Program-made: the position numbers and the translations under genes | Origin: Bauldia sp. | Lineage (GTDB): Bacteria; Pseudomonadota; Alphaproteobacteria; Rhizobiales; Kaistiaceae | NCBI GenBank assembly: GCA_028284325.1 | Contig: JANQRX010000008.1 | Coordinates: 62,001-126,000, forward strand | Length of the DNA stretch: 64,000 nt | Direction of reading: 5' to 3' | In this document: in pieces, positions 26,004 through 34,803 of the stretch | How positions within the stretch are numbered: the first letter of the stretch is position 1 | Layout of the letters: every line of letters begins with the position of its first letter | Notes under the pieces: generated by a model | What the model saw: only the letters and a program-made list of their open reading frames with translations | Database searches by the model: none | What the model was told of the DNA's origin: nothing

Positions 26004-27007
26004 TGGAGCCGGCGATCGCCTTCGAAAACGTGTCCAAGCGGTTTGGACGGCACATGGACGCGGCCGAACGCCTGGCCAACGCGCTCGGCGCCAACATCCG
26101 GCCCAACACAATCCGCGCTGTCGATAATGTCAGCGTGGAGGTGAAGCCGGGAGAAGTCCTGGGGCTGGTCGGTGAATCCGGCTGCGGCAAGTCGACCCTT
26201 GCCAGAATCGCCGCCGGCATCCTCGAGCCGAGTGCGGGTGACGTTCGGATTGCCGGTGAGGCTCGGCGCGCGATGCGCGGCGCCGACAGACGTGCCGCCG
26301 ATCTGAGCGTTCAGATGGTGTTTCAGAACCCGACGGCGTCGCTCAGCCCGCGTATGCGTGTGCGCGAGGCGGTTGGCCAGGCGCCGATCCGGCACGGTCT
26401 CGTCGGCCGGCGCGATCTCGGTCCTTTCGTTGCCGATCTGCTGCGGCGCGTGGGTCTCGATCCGTCCGTCATGTATCGCTATCCGCATCAGTTTTCCGGC
26501 GGCCAGCGGGCGCGGATATCGATCGCCCGGGCTCTGGCAGTCAAACCGGCGGTGCTGATCTGCGACGAGGCGACGGCTGCGCTGGATGTTTCGGTTCAGG
26601 CGCAGATTCTCAACCTCCTGCTGGACCTGCAGACGGAACTGAAGCTGACCTGCATTTTCATCAGCCACGATCTTGGCGTCGTGAGACTGGTGGCGGATCA
26701 GATCGGCGTCATGTACCTGGGGCGCATGGTCGAATACGCGCCGACAGAGGCGCTGTTCGAGTCGCCGCAACATCCGTACACCCGCGCCCTGCTGGCCGAC
26801 GTGCCGAACCTCTCGCCTCAAAAGAGGCGGTTCGCCGTGATCAAGGGGCAGCTACCCTCCCCGCTGGACCCGCCGTCGGGCTGTCACTTCCACCCACGGT
26901 GTCCGGTCGCGGAAAAACGGTGCGGTCGGATCGCACCCGATCTGCGCGAAGCGGCGCCGGACCACGTGGCGGCTTGCCACCTGGTCGACACGACCACGTG
27001 CCTCTGA
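26003..27007 (+). CDS. Dpp-type ABC transporter ATP-binding protein, DppF-like (locus II)
   Basis: A 334-residue second ATPase of the importer: Walker A GESGCGKST near residue 58, Q-loop VFQNPTASLSPRM, signature FSGGQRARISIA, Walker B VLICDEATAALD and H-loop ISHDLGV. The C-terminus carries PHPYTRALLADVP-like and CHFHPRCPVAEKRC segments. Its ATG shares a base with the DppD-like stop (TGATG). It ends the hyuAB-cupin-importer operon. Confidence 0.92.
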   Translation: MEPAIAFENVSKRFGRHMDAAERLANALGANIRPNTIRAVDNVSVEVKPGEVLGLVGESGCGKSTLARIAAGILEPSAGDVRIAGEARRAMRGADRRAADLSVQMVFQNPTASLSPRMRVREAVGQAPIRHGLVGRRDLGPFVADLLRRVGLDPSVMYRYPHQFSGGQRARISIARALAVKPAVLICDEATAALDVSVQAQILNLLLDLQTELKLTCIFISHDLGVVRLVADQIGVMYLGRMVEYAPTEALFESPQHPYTRALLADVPNLSPQKRRFAVIKGQLPSPLDPPSGCHFHPRCPVAEKRCGRIAPDLREAAPDHVAACHLVDTTTCL

Positions 27008-27008
27008 A

Positions 27009-27036
27009 CTCAGGAAACGGCCGGTCGAATCCTGAG
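27009..27036 (+). terminator. Weak terminator-like hairpin after locus II
   Basis: CTCAGGA (27009-27015) pairs perfectly with TCCTGAG (27030-27036) directly after the last ATPase stop codon. The loop is 14 bases and no T-tract follows, so intrinsic termination is doubtful. The remaining 250 bases up to kbl hold no recognisable gene. Confidence 0.3.
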
Positions 27037-27285
27037 CCGAGGATCGCGGATGTGTCGGCGTGGTGCGGGCGGCCGGGATCGAAGCGGCCACAGCCGACGA
27101 GCCGGTCGTTGGATCCATCGATGAACCATGCACCTCGGCGCGAAACGGTCGGCGACGGCCGGCCCGCAATGTTGCGGACGCCGGCTGGCGGGCGTTGAAT
27201 GAACGTGGATAGTAGGGGACGCGACCGCCAGGCCATGCGAGGGCGTGCCACAAACGAATCGTGCCCGACAGAAGGGCGAGAGACC

Positions 27286-28479
27286 ATGACGGACCGTTCA
27301 CTCGTTGATCACCTGAAGAGCGAACTTGAGGACCTGAGGCACGCCGGCCTGTTCAAGCCGGAGCATGTGATCGCTTCTCCGCAGGGTGGCGCGATCCGGC
27401 TCGACGACGGCCGCGAGGTGCTGAATTTCTGCGCCAACAATTACATGGGCCTCGCCGACCATCCCGATCTGGTCGCGGCCGCGAAGGCGGCCCTCGACCG
27501 CTACGGCTTCGGCATGGCCTCGGTGCGCTTCATCTGCGGCACGCAGGAGGAGCACAAGCTACTCGAACGGCGGATTGCGGACTTTCTCGGCTACCAGGAC
27601 GCCATCCTCTATTCGTCCTGCTTCGACGCCAACACCGGTCTGTTCGAGACCCTCCTTGGCGAGGAGGACGCGATCATCTCCGACGCGCTGAACCACGCCT
27701 CGATCATCGACGGGGTCAGGCTCTGCAAGGCGAAGCGCTACCGCTACGCCAACAACGACATGGCCGACCTCGAAGCGAAGCTGAAGGAAGCCGCCGACGC
27801 CCGCTTCCGCCTGATCGCCACCGACGGCGTGTTCTCCATGGACGGCATCATCGCCAATCTCGGCGCGATCTGCGACCTCGCCGAGAGATACGATGCAACG
27901 GTGCTGGTCGACGACAGCCACGCAGTGGGATTCCTCGGCGGGCACGGCCGCGGAACGCCTGAATACTGTGGCGTCGAGGGCCGTGTCGACCTCGTCACGG
28001 GCACGCTCGGCAAGGCGCTCGGAGGCGCTTCCGGCGGGTATACCTGCGGCAAGGCCGACGTTGTGGCGTGGCTGAGACAGCGCTCACGTCCGTATCTGTT
28101 TTCGAACACGCTGGCACCGGTCATCGCCGCCGCCTCGTTGACGGCGTTCGACCTGATCGAGGCAGGCGACGACCGCCGTGCGCGGCTGAGGGCGAACGCC
28201 GAGCGTTTCCGCGCCGGCATGACGGAGCACGGTTTCGACCTCGTGCCGGGCGAGCACCCGATCATCCCGGTGATGATCGGCGACGCCCAGCGCGCCCAGG
28301 ACCTCGCCGCCGCGATGCTGGAGCGCGGCATCTATGTGATCGGCTTCTCGTTCCCGGTCGTGCCGCACGGAGCTGCGCGGGTGCGGGTGCAGATGTCGGC
28401 GGCGCATTCGCCGGAGGACGTCGACCGCTGCGTCGCGATGTTCGCTGAGACGGCCCGCGACCTCGGCCTCATCGACTGA
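27286..28479 (+). CDS. kbl: Glycine C-acetyltransferase (2-amino-3-ketobutyrate CoA ligase)
   Basis: A 397-residue PLP enzyme of the alpha-oxoamine synthase family. It splits 2-amino-3-ketobutyrate with CoA into glycine and acetyl-CoA, the second step of threonine degradation. Signatures are [15 protein letters not shown] near residue 47, [32 protein letters not shown] and the PLP lysine in [14 protein letters not shown] near residue 244. The length equals that of characterised Kbl. The ATG at 27286 has GAAGGGCGAGAG upstream; the longer open frame to 27199 has no family similarity. tdh follows after 13 bases. Confidence 0.95.
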   Translation: MTDRSLVDHLKSELEDLRHAGLFKPEHVIASPQGGAIRLDDGREVLNFCANNYMGLADHPDLVAAAKAALDRYGFGMASVRFICGTQEEHKLLERRIADFLGYQDAILYSSCFDANTGLFETLLGEEDAIISDALNHASIIDGVRLCKAKRYRYANNDMADLEAKLKEAADARFRLIATDGVFSMDGIIANLGAICDLAERYDATVLVDDSHAVGFLGGHGRGTPEYCGVEGRVDLVTGTLGKALGGASGGYTCGKADVVAWLRQRSRPYLFSNTLAPVIAAASLTAFDLIEAGDDRRARLRANAERFRAGMTEHGFDLVPGEHPIIPVMIGDAQRAQDLAAAMLERGIYVIGFSFPVVPHGAARVRVQMSAAHSPEDVDRCVAMFAETARDLGLID

Positions 28480-28492
28480 AGGGAGGCGGGCC

Positions 28493-29533
28493 ATGGCGGA
28501 CACGATGCGCGCGCTGGTCAAGGCAAAACCGGAAAAGGGCATCTGGATGGACGAGGTGCCGGTGCCCGAGCCCGGCCCCAACGACGTCCTGATCAAGGTC
28601 AGGAAGTCGGCGATCTGCGGCACCGACATCCACATCTACGAATGGGACGACTGGGCGGCGAAAACGGTTCCGGTGCCGATGGCGATCGGGCACGAGTTCG
28701 TCGGCGAGATTGCCGCGCTGGGTTCCGCCGCCACCCGCTACAAGGTCGGCCAGCGCGTGACGGCGGAAGGGCACATCGTCTGCGGCACCTGCCGCAACTG
28801 CCGCGCCGGCCGGGGGCATCTGTGCCGCAACACGCTCGGCGTCGGCGTGCACCGGCCGGGTTCGTTCGCCGAATATGTCGTGGTGCCCGAATACAATGTC
28901 TTCGTGCCGCCCGACGACGTGCCCGACGAGATCGTCGCGATCTTCGACCCGTTCGGCAACGCGGTCCACACGGCGCTGTCCTTCGACCTGGTCGGCGAGG
29001 ACGTTCTGGTCACCGGCGCCGGCGCGATCGGCATCATGGCGGCGCTGGTCGCCAAGGAGGTCGGCGCGCGCAAGGTCGTCATCACCGACATCAACCCGGA
29101 ACGGCTCGAACGCGCCCGCGCCATGGGTATCGATCACGCGGTCGACGCGCGCAGCGAGAAGCTCGAGGACATCATGCGCCGGATCGGCATGACGGAAGGT
29201 TTCGACGTCGGGTTGGAGATGTCGGGCGCGGCGAGCGCGTTCCGCGACATGATCCGCGCCATGAACAACGGCGGCAAGGTCGCGATCCTCGGTATCGCGC
29301 CCACGGCGTTCGAGATCGACTGGAACGAGGTCATCTTCAAGATGCTGACACTGAAGGGCATCTACGGTCGCGAGATGTTCGAGACCTGGTACAAGATGGC
29401 GACCCTGGTCCAGGGCCGGCTTGACCTCTCACCGCTCATTACGCACCGTTTGGCGGTCGAAGACTACCTTGAGGGCTTCGAGGCCATGGCCGTCGGCAAG
29501 TCGGGCAAGGTGACCCTCGACTGGACGACGTGA
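28493..29533 (+). CDS. tdh: L-threonine 3-dehydrogenase
   Basis: A 346-residue zinc-dependent dehydrogenase that oxidises L-threonine to 2-amino-3-ketobutyrate with NAD. It has the catalytic-zinc Cys in [21 protein letters not shown], and the four structural-zinc cysteines in [15 protein letters not shown] near residue 97. The NAD loop is [11 protein letters not shown] near residue 175. GGGAGGCGGGCC precedes the ATG at 28493. Together with kbl it makes the standard kbl-tdh pair, plus strand, with no other pathway gene retained downstream. Confidence 0.95.
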   Translation: MADTMRALVKAKPEKGIWMDEVPVPEPGPNDVLIKVRKSAICGTDIHIYEWDDWAAKTVPVPMAIGHEFVGEIAALGSAATRYKVGQRVTAEGHIVCGTCRNCRAGRGHLCRNTLGVGVHRPGSFAEYVVVPEYNVFVPPDDVPDEIVAIFDPFGNAVHTALSFDLVGEDVLVTGAGAIGIMAALVAKEVGARKVVITDINPERLERARAMGIDHAVDARSEKLEDIMRRIGMTEGFDVGLEMSGAASAFRDMIRAMNNGGKVAILGIAPTAFEIDWNEVIFKMLTLKGIYGREMFETWYKMATLVQGRLDLSPLITHRLAVEDYLEGFEAMAVGKSGKVTLDWTT

Positions 29534-29572
29534 GCATATCCCGCATCCGCGGATCGTTGCCGGATTCGGGTC

Positions 29573-29638
29573 ATGTTCCAGAGCGTGTTTGAGATCTTCA
29601 GGATCGGCGTCGGACCGTCGAGTTCACACACCGTTGGA
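29573..29638 (+). pseudogene. sdaA: Remnant of an L-serine dehydratase gene (first 22 codons)
   Basis: Starting at an ATG 39 bases after tdh, the reading frame encodes MFQSVFEIFRIGVGPSSSH followed by TVG, the near-invariant N-terminus of iron-sulfur L-serine ammonia-lyases (the GPSSSHTVG loop). Homology stops there: the next residues are HHVHW instead of the family's PM. No serine dehydratase sequence follows, and the convergent dehydrogenase gene begins 31 bases later. This looks like the 5' stub left by a recombination or deletion that joined the minus-strand sugar operon to kbl-tdh. Confidence 0.75.
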
Positions 29639-29669
29639 CATCACGTCCATTGGCACGCACCCTTGCCGA

Positions 29670-30698
29670 TCATCGCGCCAAATCTCCCGTACCCGTCCTG
29701 GCGTTCGCCGGCGTCTTTTGCGCGCGCTGCAGGCTTTCCGGTGCCTTGCCGTCAATCATGCGCGCGATGTCGGCAATGGCCATGCGGCCGATGAGCTGCC
29801 GTCCGCCGCGCACCGCCGCCCCGCGATGCGGCGACAGAATGGCGCCCGGCAACGTGCGGAGCTCGTGGTTCGCCTCCAACGGTTCCTTCGGATAGACGTC
29901 GGTCGCAAGGCGGAGGGACCCGTCCCGCACGAACGCGACCAGCGCGTCGAAGTCGACGAGATGGGCGCGGCTGATCAAGACCACGAGCCCGCCCTTGGGC
30001 ATGAGGGACAACGCCGCCCGATCGACGATGCCTTCGTTCTGCGGCGTGGGGGCAGCGGCGACGAACAGGCACCGCGCGTGCGCCATGACCTCGGCAAGCG
30101 GGGCGAGCGTCGCACCGTGCCGGGCGGCGGTCGCTTCGTTCACCCACGGATCATAGGCTTTGATCCGCAGGTCCATCGGTGCGAGCAGGCGCGCGATCTC
30201 ACGGGCGATTGAACCAAATCCGACAAAACCGACTCGCGCGCCAAACAGCGAGAAGTCGGTTCCGGCGTTGTCGGCCAGCCAATGCTCCCGGCCTTCGCGA
30301 AATCGCTCGTGCTCCGCGACCAGCCCACGCGCCCCCGAAAGCGCCATGGCGACCGCCATTTCGGCGACCACATGCCGGAACGCCGGTGCGCATGACAGCA
30401 CTTCGATGCCGCGCCTGGCGCAGGCCGCATAATCGATCGTGGGCGGAAATGAGCCCGCGACCTCGACGATGCCGCGCAGATGCGGGCTTGCCTCGATGAC
30501 GTCGGTCGTGAGTTCCGGCCGCGCCGCGATCAGAAAGCTGGCCGTGGGCAGCAGCGCCGAAAGTTCCTCGCCGCCGATGGGCTCGTCACGGGCCCAGACG
30601 ACCTCGCAGATGTCGCGCAGCCTGGCGAGGTCGTCTTCGGCGAACAGCTCCTCCATCGATCGCCAGTGCGGCGCGACGATTGCTCGCGGGCGTGCCAT
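29670..30698 (-). CDS. D-isomer-specific 2-hydroxyacid dehydrogenase
   Basis: A 342-residue NAD-dependent dehydrogenase. The Rossmann loop is GFVGFGSIAREIARLL near residue 155. The catalytic triad is visible: Arg in LISRAHLVDF, Glu in DVYPKEPLE and His in ILSPHRGA. The start is the ATG at 30698 which shares a base with the ATPase stop; a GTG one codon earlier is possible. It is the last gene of the LacI-headed sugar operon, where it may reduce or oxidise a 2-keto or 2-hydroxy acid derived from the sugar. The C-terminal tail after residue 320 is Ala/Thr-rich and unconserved. Confidence 0.88.
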   Translation of the reverse strand: MARPRAIVAPHWRSMEELFAEDDLARLRDICEVVWARDEPIGGEELSALLPTASFLIAARPELTTDVIEASPHLRGIVEVAGSFPPTIDYAACARRGIEVLSCAPAFRHVVAEMAVAMALSGARGLVAEHERFREGREHWLADNAGTDFSLFGARVGFVGFGSIAREIARLLAPMDLRIKAYDPWVNEATAARHGATLAPLAEVMAHARCLFVAAAPTPQNEGIVDRAALSLMPKGGLVVLISRAHLVDFDALVAFVRDGSLRLATDVYPKEPLEANHELRTLPGAILSPHRGAAVRGGRQLIGRMAIADIARMIDGKAPESLQRAQKTPANARTGTGDLAR

Positions 30699-31768
30699 CA
30701 CGCATCCGCGAAAAGATGTGCCTGGGCCGGATCGAAACTCAGCGCCACGTTGGCGCCCACGCTGAGAGGCCTGTCCTCCGCAAGCGCCGCCACGATGTTG
30801 CCGCCGCGGGCCAGGTCGACGTTGACCACGGTCTCGGTCCCGAGCCGTTCCACAAGCACGACGCGTCCATGAAGAGCTCCGCCGGTGTTGCCTTCCACGA
30901 CCGACAGATGCTGCGGACGAATGCCCAGCTTGGCGCCACCGCCGCCGGCAAACTCGCCCGATGCGACCGGCAGCGTGACGGGATCGAGTGCGGGTGCTTC
31001 GACGGTCACGCTTTCGGCCGAAGCCTGCCTGACCGCCACGTCCATGAAGTTCATCGAAGGCGAGCCGATGAAACCGGCGACGAACAGATTGGCCGGCTTG
31101 TGATAGAGATCCATCGGCGCGCCGATTTGCTGGACGATACCGTCACGCAGCACGACGATCTTGTCCGCCAGCGTCATCGCCTCAACCTGATCGTGGGTCA
31201 CGTAGACCATCGTTGCGTCAAGCTGCTTGTGCAGCTTGGCGATCTCCATGCGCATGTCCATCCGCAGGGCCGCGTCGAGATTGGAGAGCGGCTCATCGAA
31301 CAGGAACACCGACGGGTCGCGCACAATGGCGCGGCCGATCGCCACGCGCTGGCGCTGACCGCCGGACAACTGCGATGGCCGCCGATCCAGGAGGTGCTCC
31401 ATCTGGAGAATCTTCGCCGCCTCCATGACCTTGCGGTCCTTCTCGTCACGCGACACGCCGGCGATGGTCAGGCCGAAACCGACATTCTCGCGAACCGACA
31501 TGTGCGGAAAGATCGCGTAGGTCTGGAACACCATCGCGATACCGCGGTCCTTGGGCTGGACGTCGTTCACCACCCGCCCGTCGATCTCGAGCGTTCCCGA
31601 AGTGATGTCCTCCAGGCCCGCGATCATGCGCAGGAGCGTGGACTTGCCGCATCCGGACGGTCCGACGAACACGACGAACTCCCCGTCGTCGATGTCGATG
31701 TCCACGCCCTTGATGACCTCGGTGTCGCCGAAGCTCTTGCGCACCTGCTTGAGGTTGACCTCAGCCAT
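30698..31768 (-). CDS. Sugar ABC transporter ATP-binding protein (MalK/UgpC type)
   Basis: A 356-residue ATPase with Walker A GPSGCGKST near residue 37, Q-loop VFQTYAIFPHM, signature LSGGQRQRVAIGRA, Walker B VFLFDEPLSNLDA and H-loop YVTHDQ. Residues 240-356 form the TOBE regulatory domain (GIRPQHLSV, VVLVERLGTETVVNV) typical of sugar importers. It serves the permeases encoded at 32782-34742; the hydrolase gene lies between them. All ATPase motifs are intact. Confidence 0.93.
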   Translation of the reverse strand: MAEVNLKQVRKSFGDTEVIKGVDIDIDDGEFVVFVGPSGCGKSTLLRMIAGLEDITSGTLEIDGRVVNDVQPKDRGIAMVFQTYAIFPHMSVRENVGFGLTIAGVSRDEKDRKVMEAAKILQMEHLLDRRPSQLSGGQRQRVAIGRAIVRDPSVFLFDEPLSNLDAALRMDMRMEIAKLHKQLDATMVYVTHDQVEAMTLADKIVVLRDGIVQQIGAPMDLYHKPANLFVAGFIGSPSMNFMDVAVRQASAESVTVEAPALDPVTLPVASGEFAGGGGAKLGIRPQHLSVVEGNTGGALHGRVVLVERLGTETVVNVDLARGGNIVAALAEDRPLSVGANVALSFDPAQAHLFADA

Positions 31769-31779
31769 GAATGTGCCTC

Positions 31780-32763
31780 CTACGCTGCCGAACGCCTGTG
31801 CCGTGAGAACAGCAGCCAGCCTTCGGAGTCCGTCTCGATCGGTTCGGGTTCCATGACATGTCCGACAAATCCACCGTTCTCGGACTGATGGGCGAAGCCC
31901 AGAAAGCGCATCCCTTCAGGGGTCTGGACGATCCGGCCGGCGTAACGACGGCACGGTGACGATCCGTCCAGAAACGGACCGGGCGCGATGGCCCAAGGCC
32001 CGCGCGGATCATCTGCGAACAGATAGTGGGTCCCGGTCACCGGTGCCTGCGGCGCACGTTCGGTATAAGCCGCCGACCAATGGTTGCCGGAGGTCGAGAA
32101 CAGGCAATACCAGCGCTGGCCGATGCGCAGGACCTGCGGCACTTCGAGTTGACCGAATCCGCCGACAAAGACCGGATCCCGGAGCGTCCAGGCGTGGAGG
32201 TCGGCGGAGGTCGCCAGACCGATGGCCCCGGCGGCGTTCGGTTCGGCGGTCGCGTTCGCGCGCGCGGTGAAGAACATGAGCCAGCCGTTGCCGGCCGGAT
32301 CGCGCATGACCCAGGGGTCGCGCATGGCCCGGTCGTGCCATCGCCCGGGCGTGTAGTCCTCGTAAACGTCGCCTGATAGGTCGAGGCATTGGCCGTCGCC
32401 GACGCGGTGCCAATCGTGCAGGTCGCTTGAGATCGCGTGGCCGATCCGCTGCTTCAGCCCCCGCTCCGCCCGGCTCGAACCGGTATAGAAGAGATGCCAG
32501 AGGTCGTCGTCGCCCCGGACCACCGAACCGGTCCACGTGGTGCAATCGTCCCAGGCAGGCGCCGGGGCCGGGGCAAAGCAGGTGCCTCGGTGCTGCCAGC
32601 TCACAAGGTCGGTGCTCACCGCATGGCCATGTGTCGCGCTCCAGTGCCGGAGTTCGGGATCGGACAGGCTCTTGTCCGCCTGCAGAAAGAAGGCATGCCA
32701 GGTATCGCCGTCCCTGGCGTACCAGCTATCCCAGATCCACTTGTCGTCCAGCGCGATCACCAT
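31780..32763 (-). CDS. Cytoplasmic GH32/GH43-like five-bladed beta-propeller glycosidase
   Basis: A 327-residue protein with no signal peptide. Successive blade motifs are DKWIWDSWYARDGDTWHAFFLQ, WTGSVVRGDDDLWHLFYTG, MRDPWVMRDPAGNGWLMFFTA and FGQLEVPQVLRIGQRWYCLFS. WIWDSW with its Asp, the RDP triad and the Glu of LEVPQV match the nucleophile, transition-state stabiliser and acid/base pattern of fructan- or arabinan-type clan GH-J/GH-F enzymes. Lying inside a sugar importer operon, it probably cleaves an imported oligosaccharide. The sugar specificity is not decidable from sequence, and a phosphorylase or phospho-glycosidase role remains possible. Confidence 0.75.
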   Translation of the reverse strand: MVIALDDKWIWDSWYARDGDTWHAFFLQADKSLSDPELRHWSATHGHAVSTDLVSWQHRGTCFAPAPAPAWDDCTTWTGSVVRGDDDLWHLFYTGSSRAERGLKQRIGHAISSDLHDWHRVGDGQCLDLSGDVYEDYTPGRWHDRAMRDPWVMRDPAGNGWLMFFTARANATAEPNAAGAIGLATSADLHAWTLRDPVFVGGFGQLEVPQVLRIGQRWYCLFSTSGNHWSAAYTERAPQAPVTGTHYLFADDPRGPWAIAPGPFLDGSSPCRRYAGRIVQTPEGMRFLGFAHQSENGGFVGHVMEPEPIETDSEGWLLFSRHRRSAA

Positions 32764-32781
32764 CGTCGAAATGCCGCCCGG

Positions 32782-33663
32782 TTAGCCTTTGACGCCGGTG
32801 GAGGCGATGGACGCGATGAAAGCGCGTTGGAGGATGAGGTAGAACGCCAGGATGGGCACCGAAATCACCGACAGGTACGCCATCAGTTCGCCCCAGGCGA
32901 CATCAAGCTGGAAGAAGTAACCCAGCCCCACCATGATCGGCCGGTGAGCCTCGTCCTGAACGACGATCAGCGGCCACAGATACTGTTCGTTGTACATCTT
33001 CAACGACTTGAGGATCGCTGCCGTTGCCAGCACCGGGCCGGAGAGCGGCATGACCACGCGGCGATAGATCTGCCACCAGCTTGCCCCTTCCGCCCGCGCG
33101 GCCTCGATCAGCTCTTTCGGCAGATCCTTGAAGTACTGCACGAACAGAAAGACCGTCAGGGCATCGACGATCCACGGAATGATCTGCACGCGGTAGGTGT
33201 TGAGCCAGCCGATCGTCACGCCCTCGAGTCCCATCCACGGCAAGCGCGAGACCAGCAGCAGCAGGGGAATCGCGATCGTCTCGAACGGAATGATGAGGGT
33301 GGCGAGCACGACCGAAAGCAGCAGGTCGCGACCGCGCCAGTTCATGTAGACGAACGAGAAGGCAGCAATCGAGCAGAGGATGACTGAGCACGTGACCGTC
33401 ACCACGGTCACCAGGACCGAGTTCATCACAAAGCGCCCGATCGGCGCCCGCTCGAAGGCGGCGACATAGTTGTTCAGGCTGATGTCGCCCACCGGCAGGA
33501 ACGCGCGAAGGCTGCTGGTGTCGCTGAGGAGCTGGTGATCGGGCTTCAGCGACGAGATCACCATGAACACCAGCGGGAAGACGAAGACGACCGCCACCAG
33601 CAGGAGGACGGCGTAGCGGACCCCCAGTCGAACGCCGGTGTTTTCGGGAGCAACCAGGGCCAT
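32782..33663 (-). CDS. Sugar ABC transporter permease (MalG type)
   Basis: A 293-residue permease with six hydrophobic segments, the first at residues 14-36 (YAVLLLVAVVFVFPLVFMVISSL). The coupling loop EAARAEGASWWQIYRRVVMPLSGP near residue 195 is the MalG EAA motif. The start is the ATG at 33663, which shares its first base with the MalF-type stop (TAATG). The open frame continues far upstream only as a shadow of the neighbouring gene. The C-terminus ends RAFIASIASTGVKG, the typical MalG-type tail. Confidence 0.93.
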   Translation of the reverse strand: MALVAPENTGVRLGVRYAVLLLVAVVFVFPLVFMVISSLKPDHQLLSDTSSLRAFLPVGDISLNNYVAAFERAPIGRFVMNSVLVTVVTVTCSVILCSIAAFSFVYMNWRGRDLLLSVVLATLIIPFETIAIPLLLLVSRLPWMGLEGVTIGWLNTYRVQIIPWIVDALTVFLFVQYFKDLPKELIEAARAEGASWWQIYRRVVMPLSGPVLATAAILKSLKMYNEQYLWPLIVVQDEAHRPIMVGLGYFFQLDVAWGELMAYLSVISVPILAFYLILQRAFIASIASTGVKG

Positions 33664-34742
33664 TACGTGCGCTCCCGCGTCAGGTAGCGCTGGACAAGCG
33701 ATATCGCCAGCACCACGAAGAACAGGATGACCGCGATGGTCGAGCCGCCGGAGATGTCCTGCTTGCCATAGCCCCGCTCGATCGCCTGGAAGACCAGCGT
33801 CTGGGTGCTGTCGAGCGGACCGCCATTGGTCATCACGTCGATCTGCGCGAACAGGGCAAAGGCCTGGATGGTGATGACGATGAAGACAAGAACCGCCGTG
33901 TTGCGCAGTCCCGGCCAGGTGATGTAGCGGAAGGTCTGCCACTTGTTCGCGCCTTCGATCGTCGCGACCTCGTAATACGTCGGCGAGATGGTCTGCAGGC
34001 CGGCGAGCCATATCACCATGTGAAACCCCACCGCCTGCCAGGCGGACATCACGATGATGGACGCGAGCGCCGTGTCGGTCCGGCCCAGCCAGTCGATCGG
34101 TTGGAACGCGCCCAGGGTCAGACCGTGCAGGATGTTGTTCAGGACCCCGTCGTTGCCGTCGTAGATGAATCGCCAGAGCAGGGACACGACGACGATCGAG
34201 ATGACCACGGGCATGAAGTAGATGGCCCTGAAGGCGTTGATGCCGCGCAGCCGCTGGTTGATCAGAAGCGCCAGCAGGAGGGCGCCACCACCTTGCAGCG
34301 GCACGATGGCGATCACGAAAGTCAGCGTGTTGACCAGCGACTTCATGAACAGGACGTCTCTGGCGAGGACGACCACACGATCGTCGCCGCTGCGCCAGCC
34401 GAACCATTCGCGCATGCCCTGCAGGTGCGGGAGGTCGGGATTGTTCCGCGTGAACGTGCGCACGCGCGGATAGGTCGGGTCGCCGTTCGCGTCGCGCACG
34501 ATCTGGCCCGCATCGTCCCGCGCAGGTTCGATGCGCAGGATGTTCATGCCGAGCAGCCGCTCGTAGTTCTCGAACCCGACATAGCGTGTCGGATTGGGCG
34601 AGATCAGACGCTGATCCGTTAGCGAGAAAGCGAAGGCAAAGAAGAACGGTAGAATGATGAAGACCGCGAGCAGCGCGAAGGCGGGCAGCGCGAAGCCCCA
34701 GCCGGCCATGTTCGATTGAGTCAACGTTGATCGCGCCGCCAT
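33663..34742 (-). CDS. Sugar ABC transporter permease (MalF type) with enlarged periplasmic loop
   Basis: A 359-residue permease. The first helix is at about residues 13-38. The region from about residue 55 to 110 (GFENYERLLGMN through GMREWFGWRSG) is a hydrophilic stretch of some 60 residues before the second helix, longer than in ordinary MalF/UgpA partners. The coupling loop is YEVATIEGANKWQTFRYITWPGL near residue 265. The start is set at the ATG at 34742, where GGAGAGGG lies just upstream; an ATG at 34754 lacks a ribosome site. Confidence 0.9.
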   Translation of the reverse strand: MAARSTLTQSNMAGWGFALPAFALLAVFIILPFFFAFAFSLTDQRLISPNPTRYVGFENYERLLGMNILRIEPARDDAGQIVRDANGDPTYPRVRTFTRNNPDLPHLQGMREWFGWRSGDDRVVVLARDVLFMKSLVNTLTFVIAIVPLQGGGALLLALLINQRLRGINAFRAIYFMPVVISIVVVSLLWRFIYDGNDGVLNNILHGLTLGAFQPIDWLGRTDTALASIIVMSAWQAVGFHMVIWLAGLQTISPTYYEVATIEGANKWQTFRYITWPGLRNTAVLVFIVITIQAFALFAQIDVMTNGGPLDSTQTLVFQAIERGYGKQDISGGSTIAVILFFVVLAISLVQRYLTRERT

Positions 34743-34768
34743 GACCCTCTCCATCGCGGGGGGAAGAT

Positions 34769-34792
34769 GGACCCCGGCCGTAGCCGGGGTCC
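34769..34792 (-). other. 10-bp hairpin with UACG loop between binding-protein and permease genes
   Basis: GGACCCCGGC and GCCGGGGTCC pair perfectly. Read on the minus (coding) strand the loop is C-UACG-G, a canonical ultrastable UNCG tetraloop. It starts 12 bases after the binding-protein stop at 34804 and has no T-tract, so message stabilisation rather than termination is the natural reading. Confidence 0.8.
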
Positions 34793-34803
34793 GGGATCAG
34801 AAA

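Noticed and set aside
33664..34407. N-terminal extension of the MalG-type permease frame
   Set aside because: It is the out-of-frame shadow of the MalF-type gene; the true start shares a base with that gene's stop at 33663.
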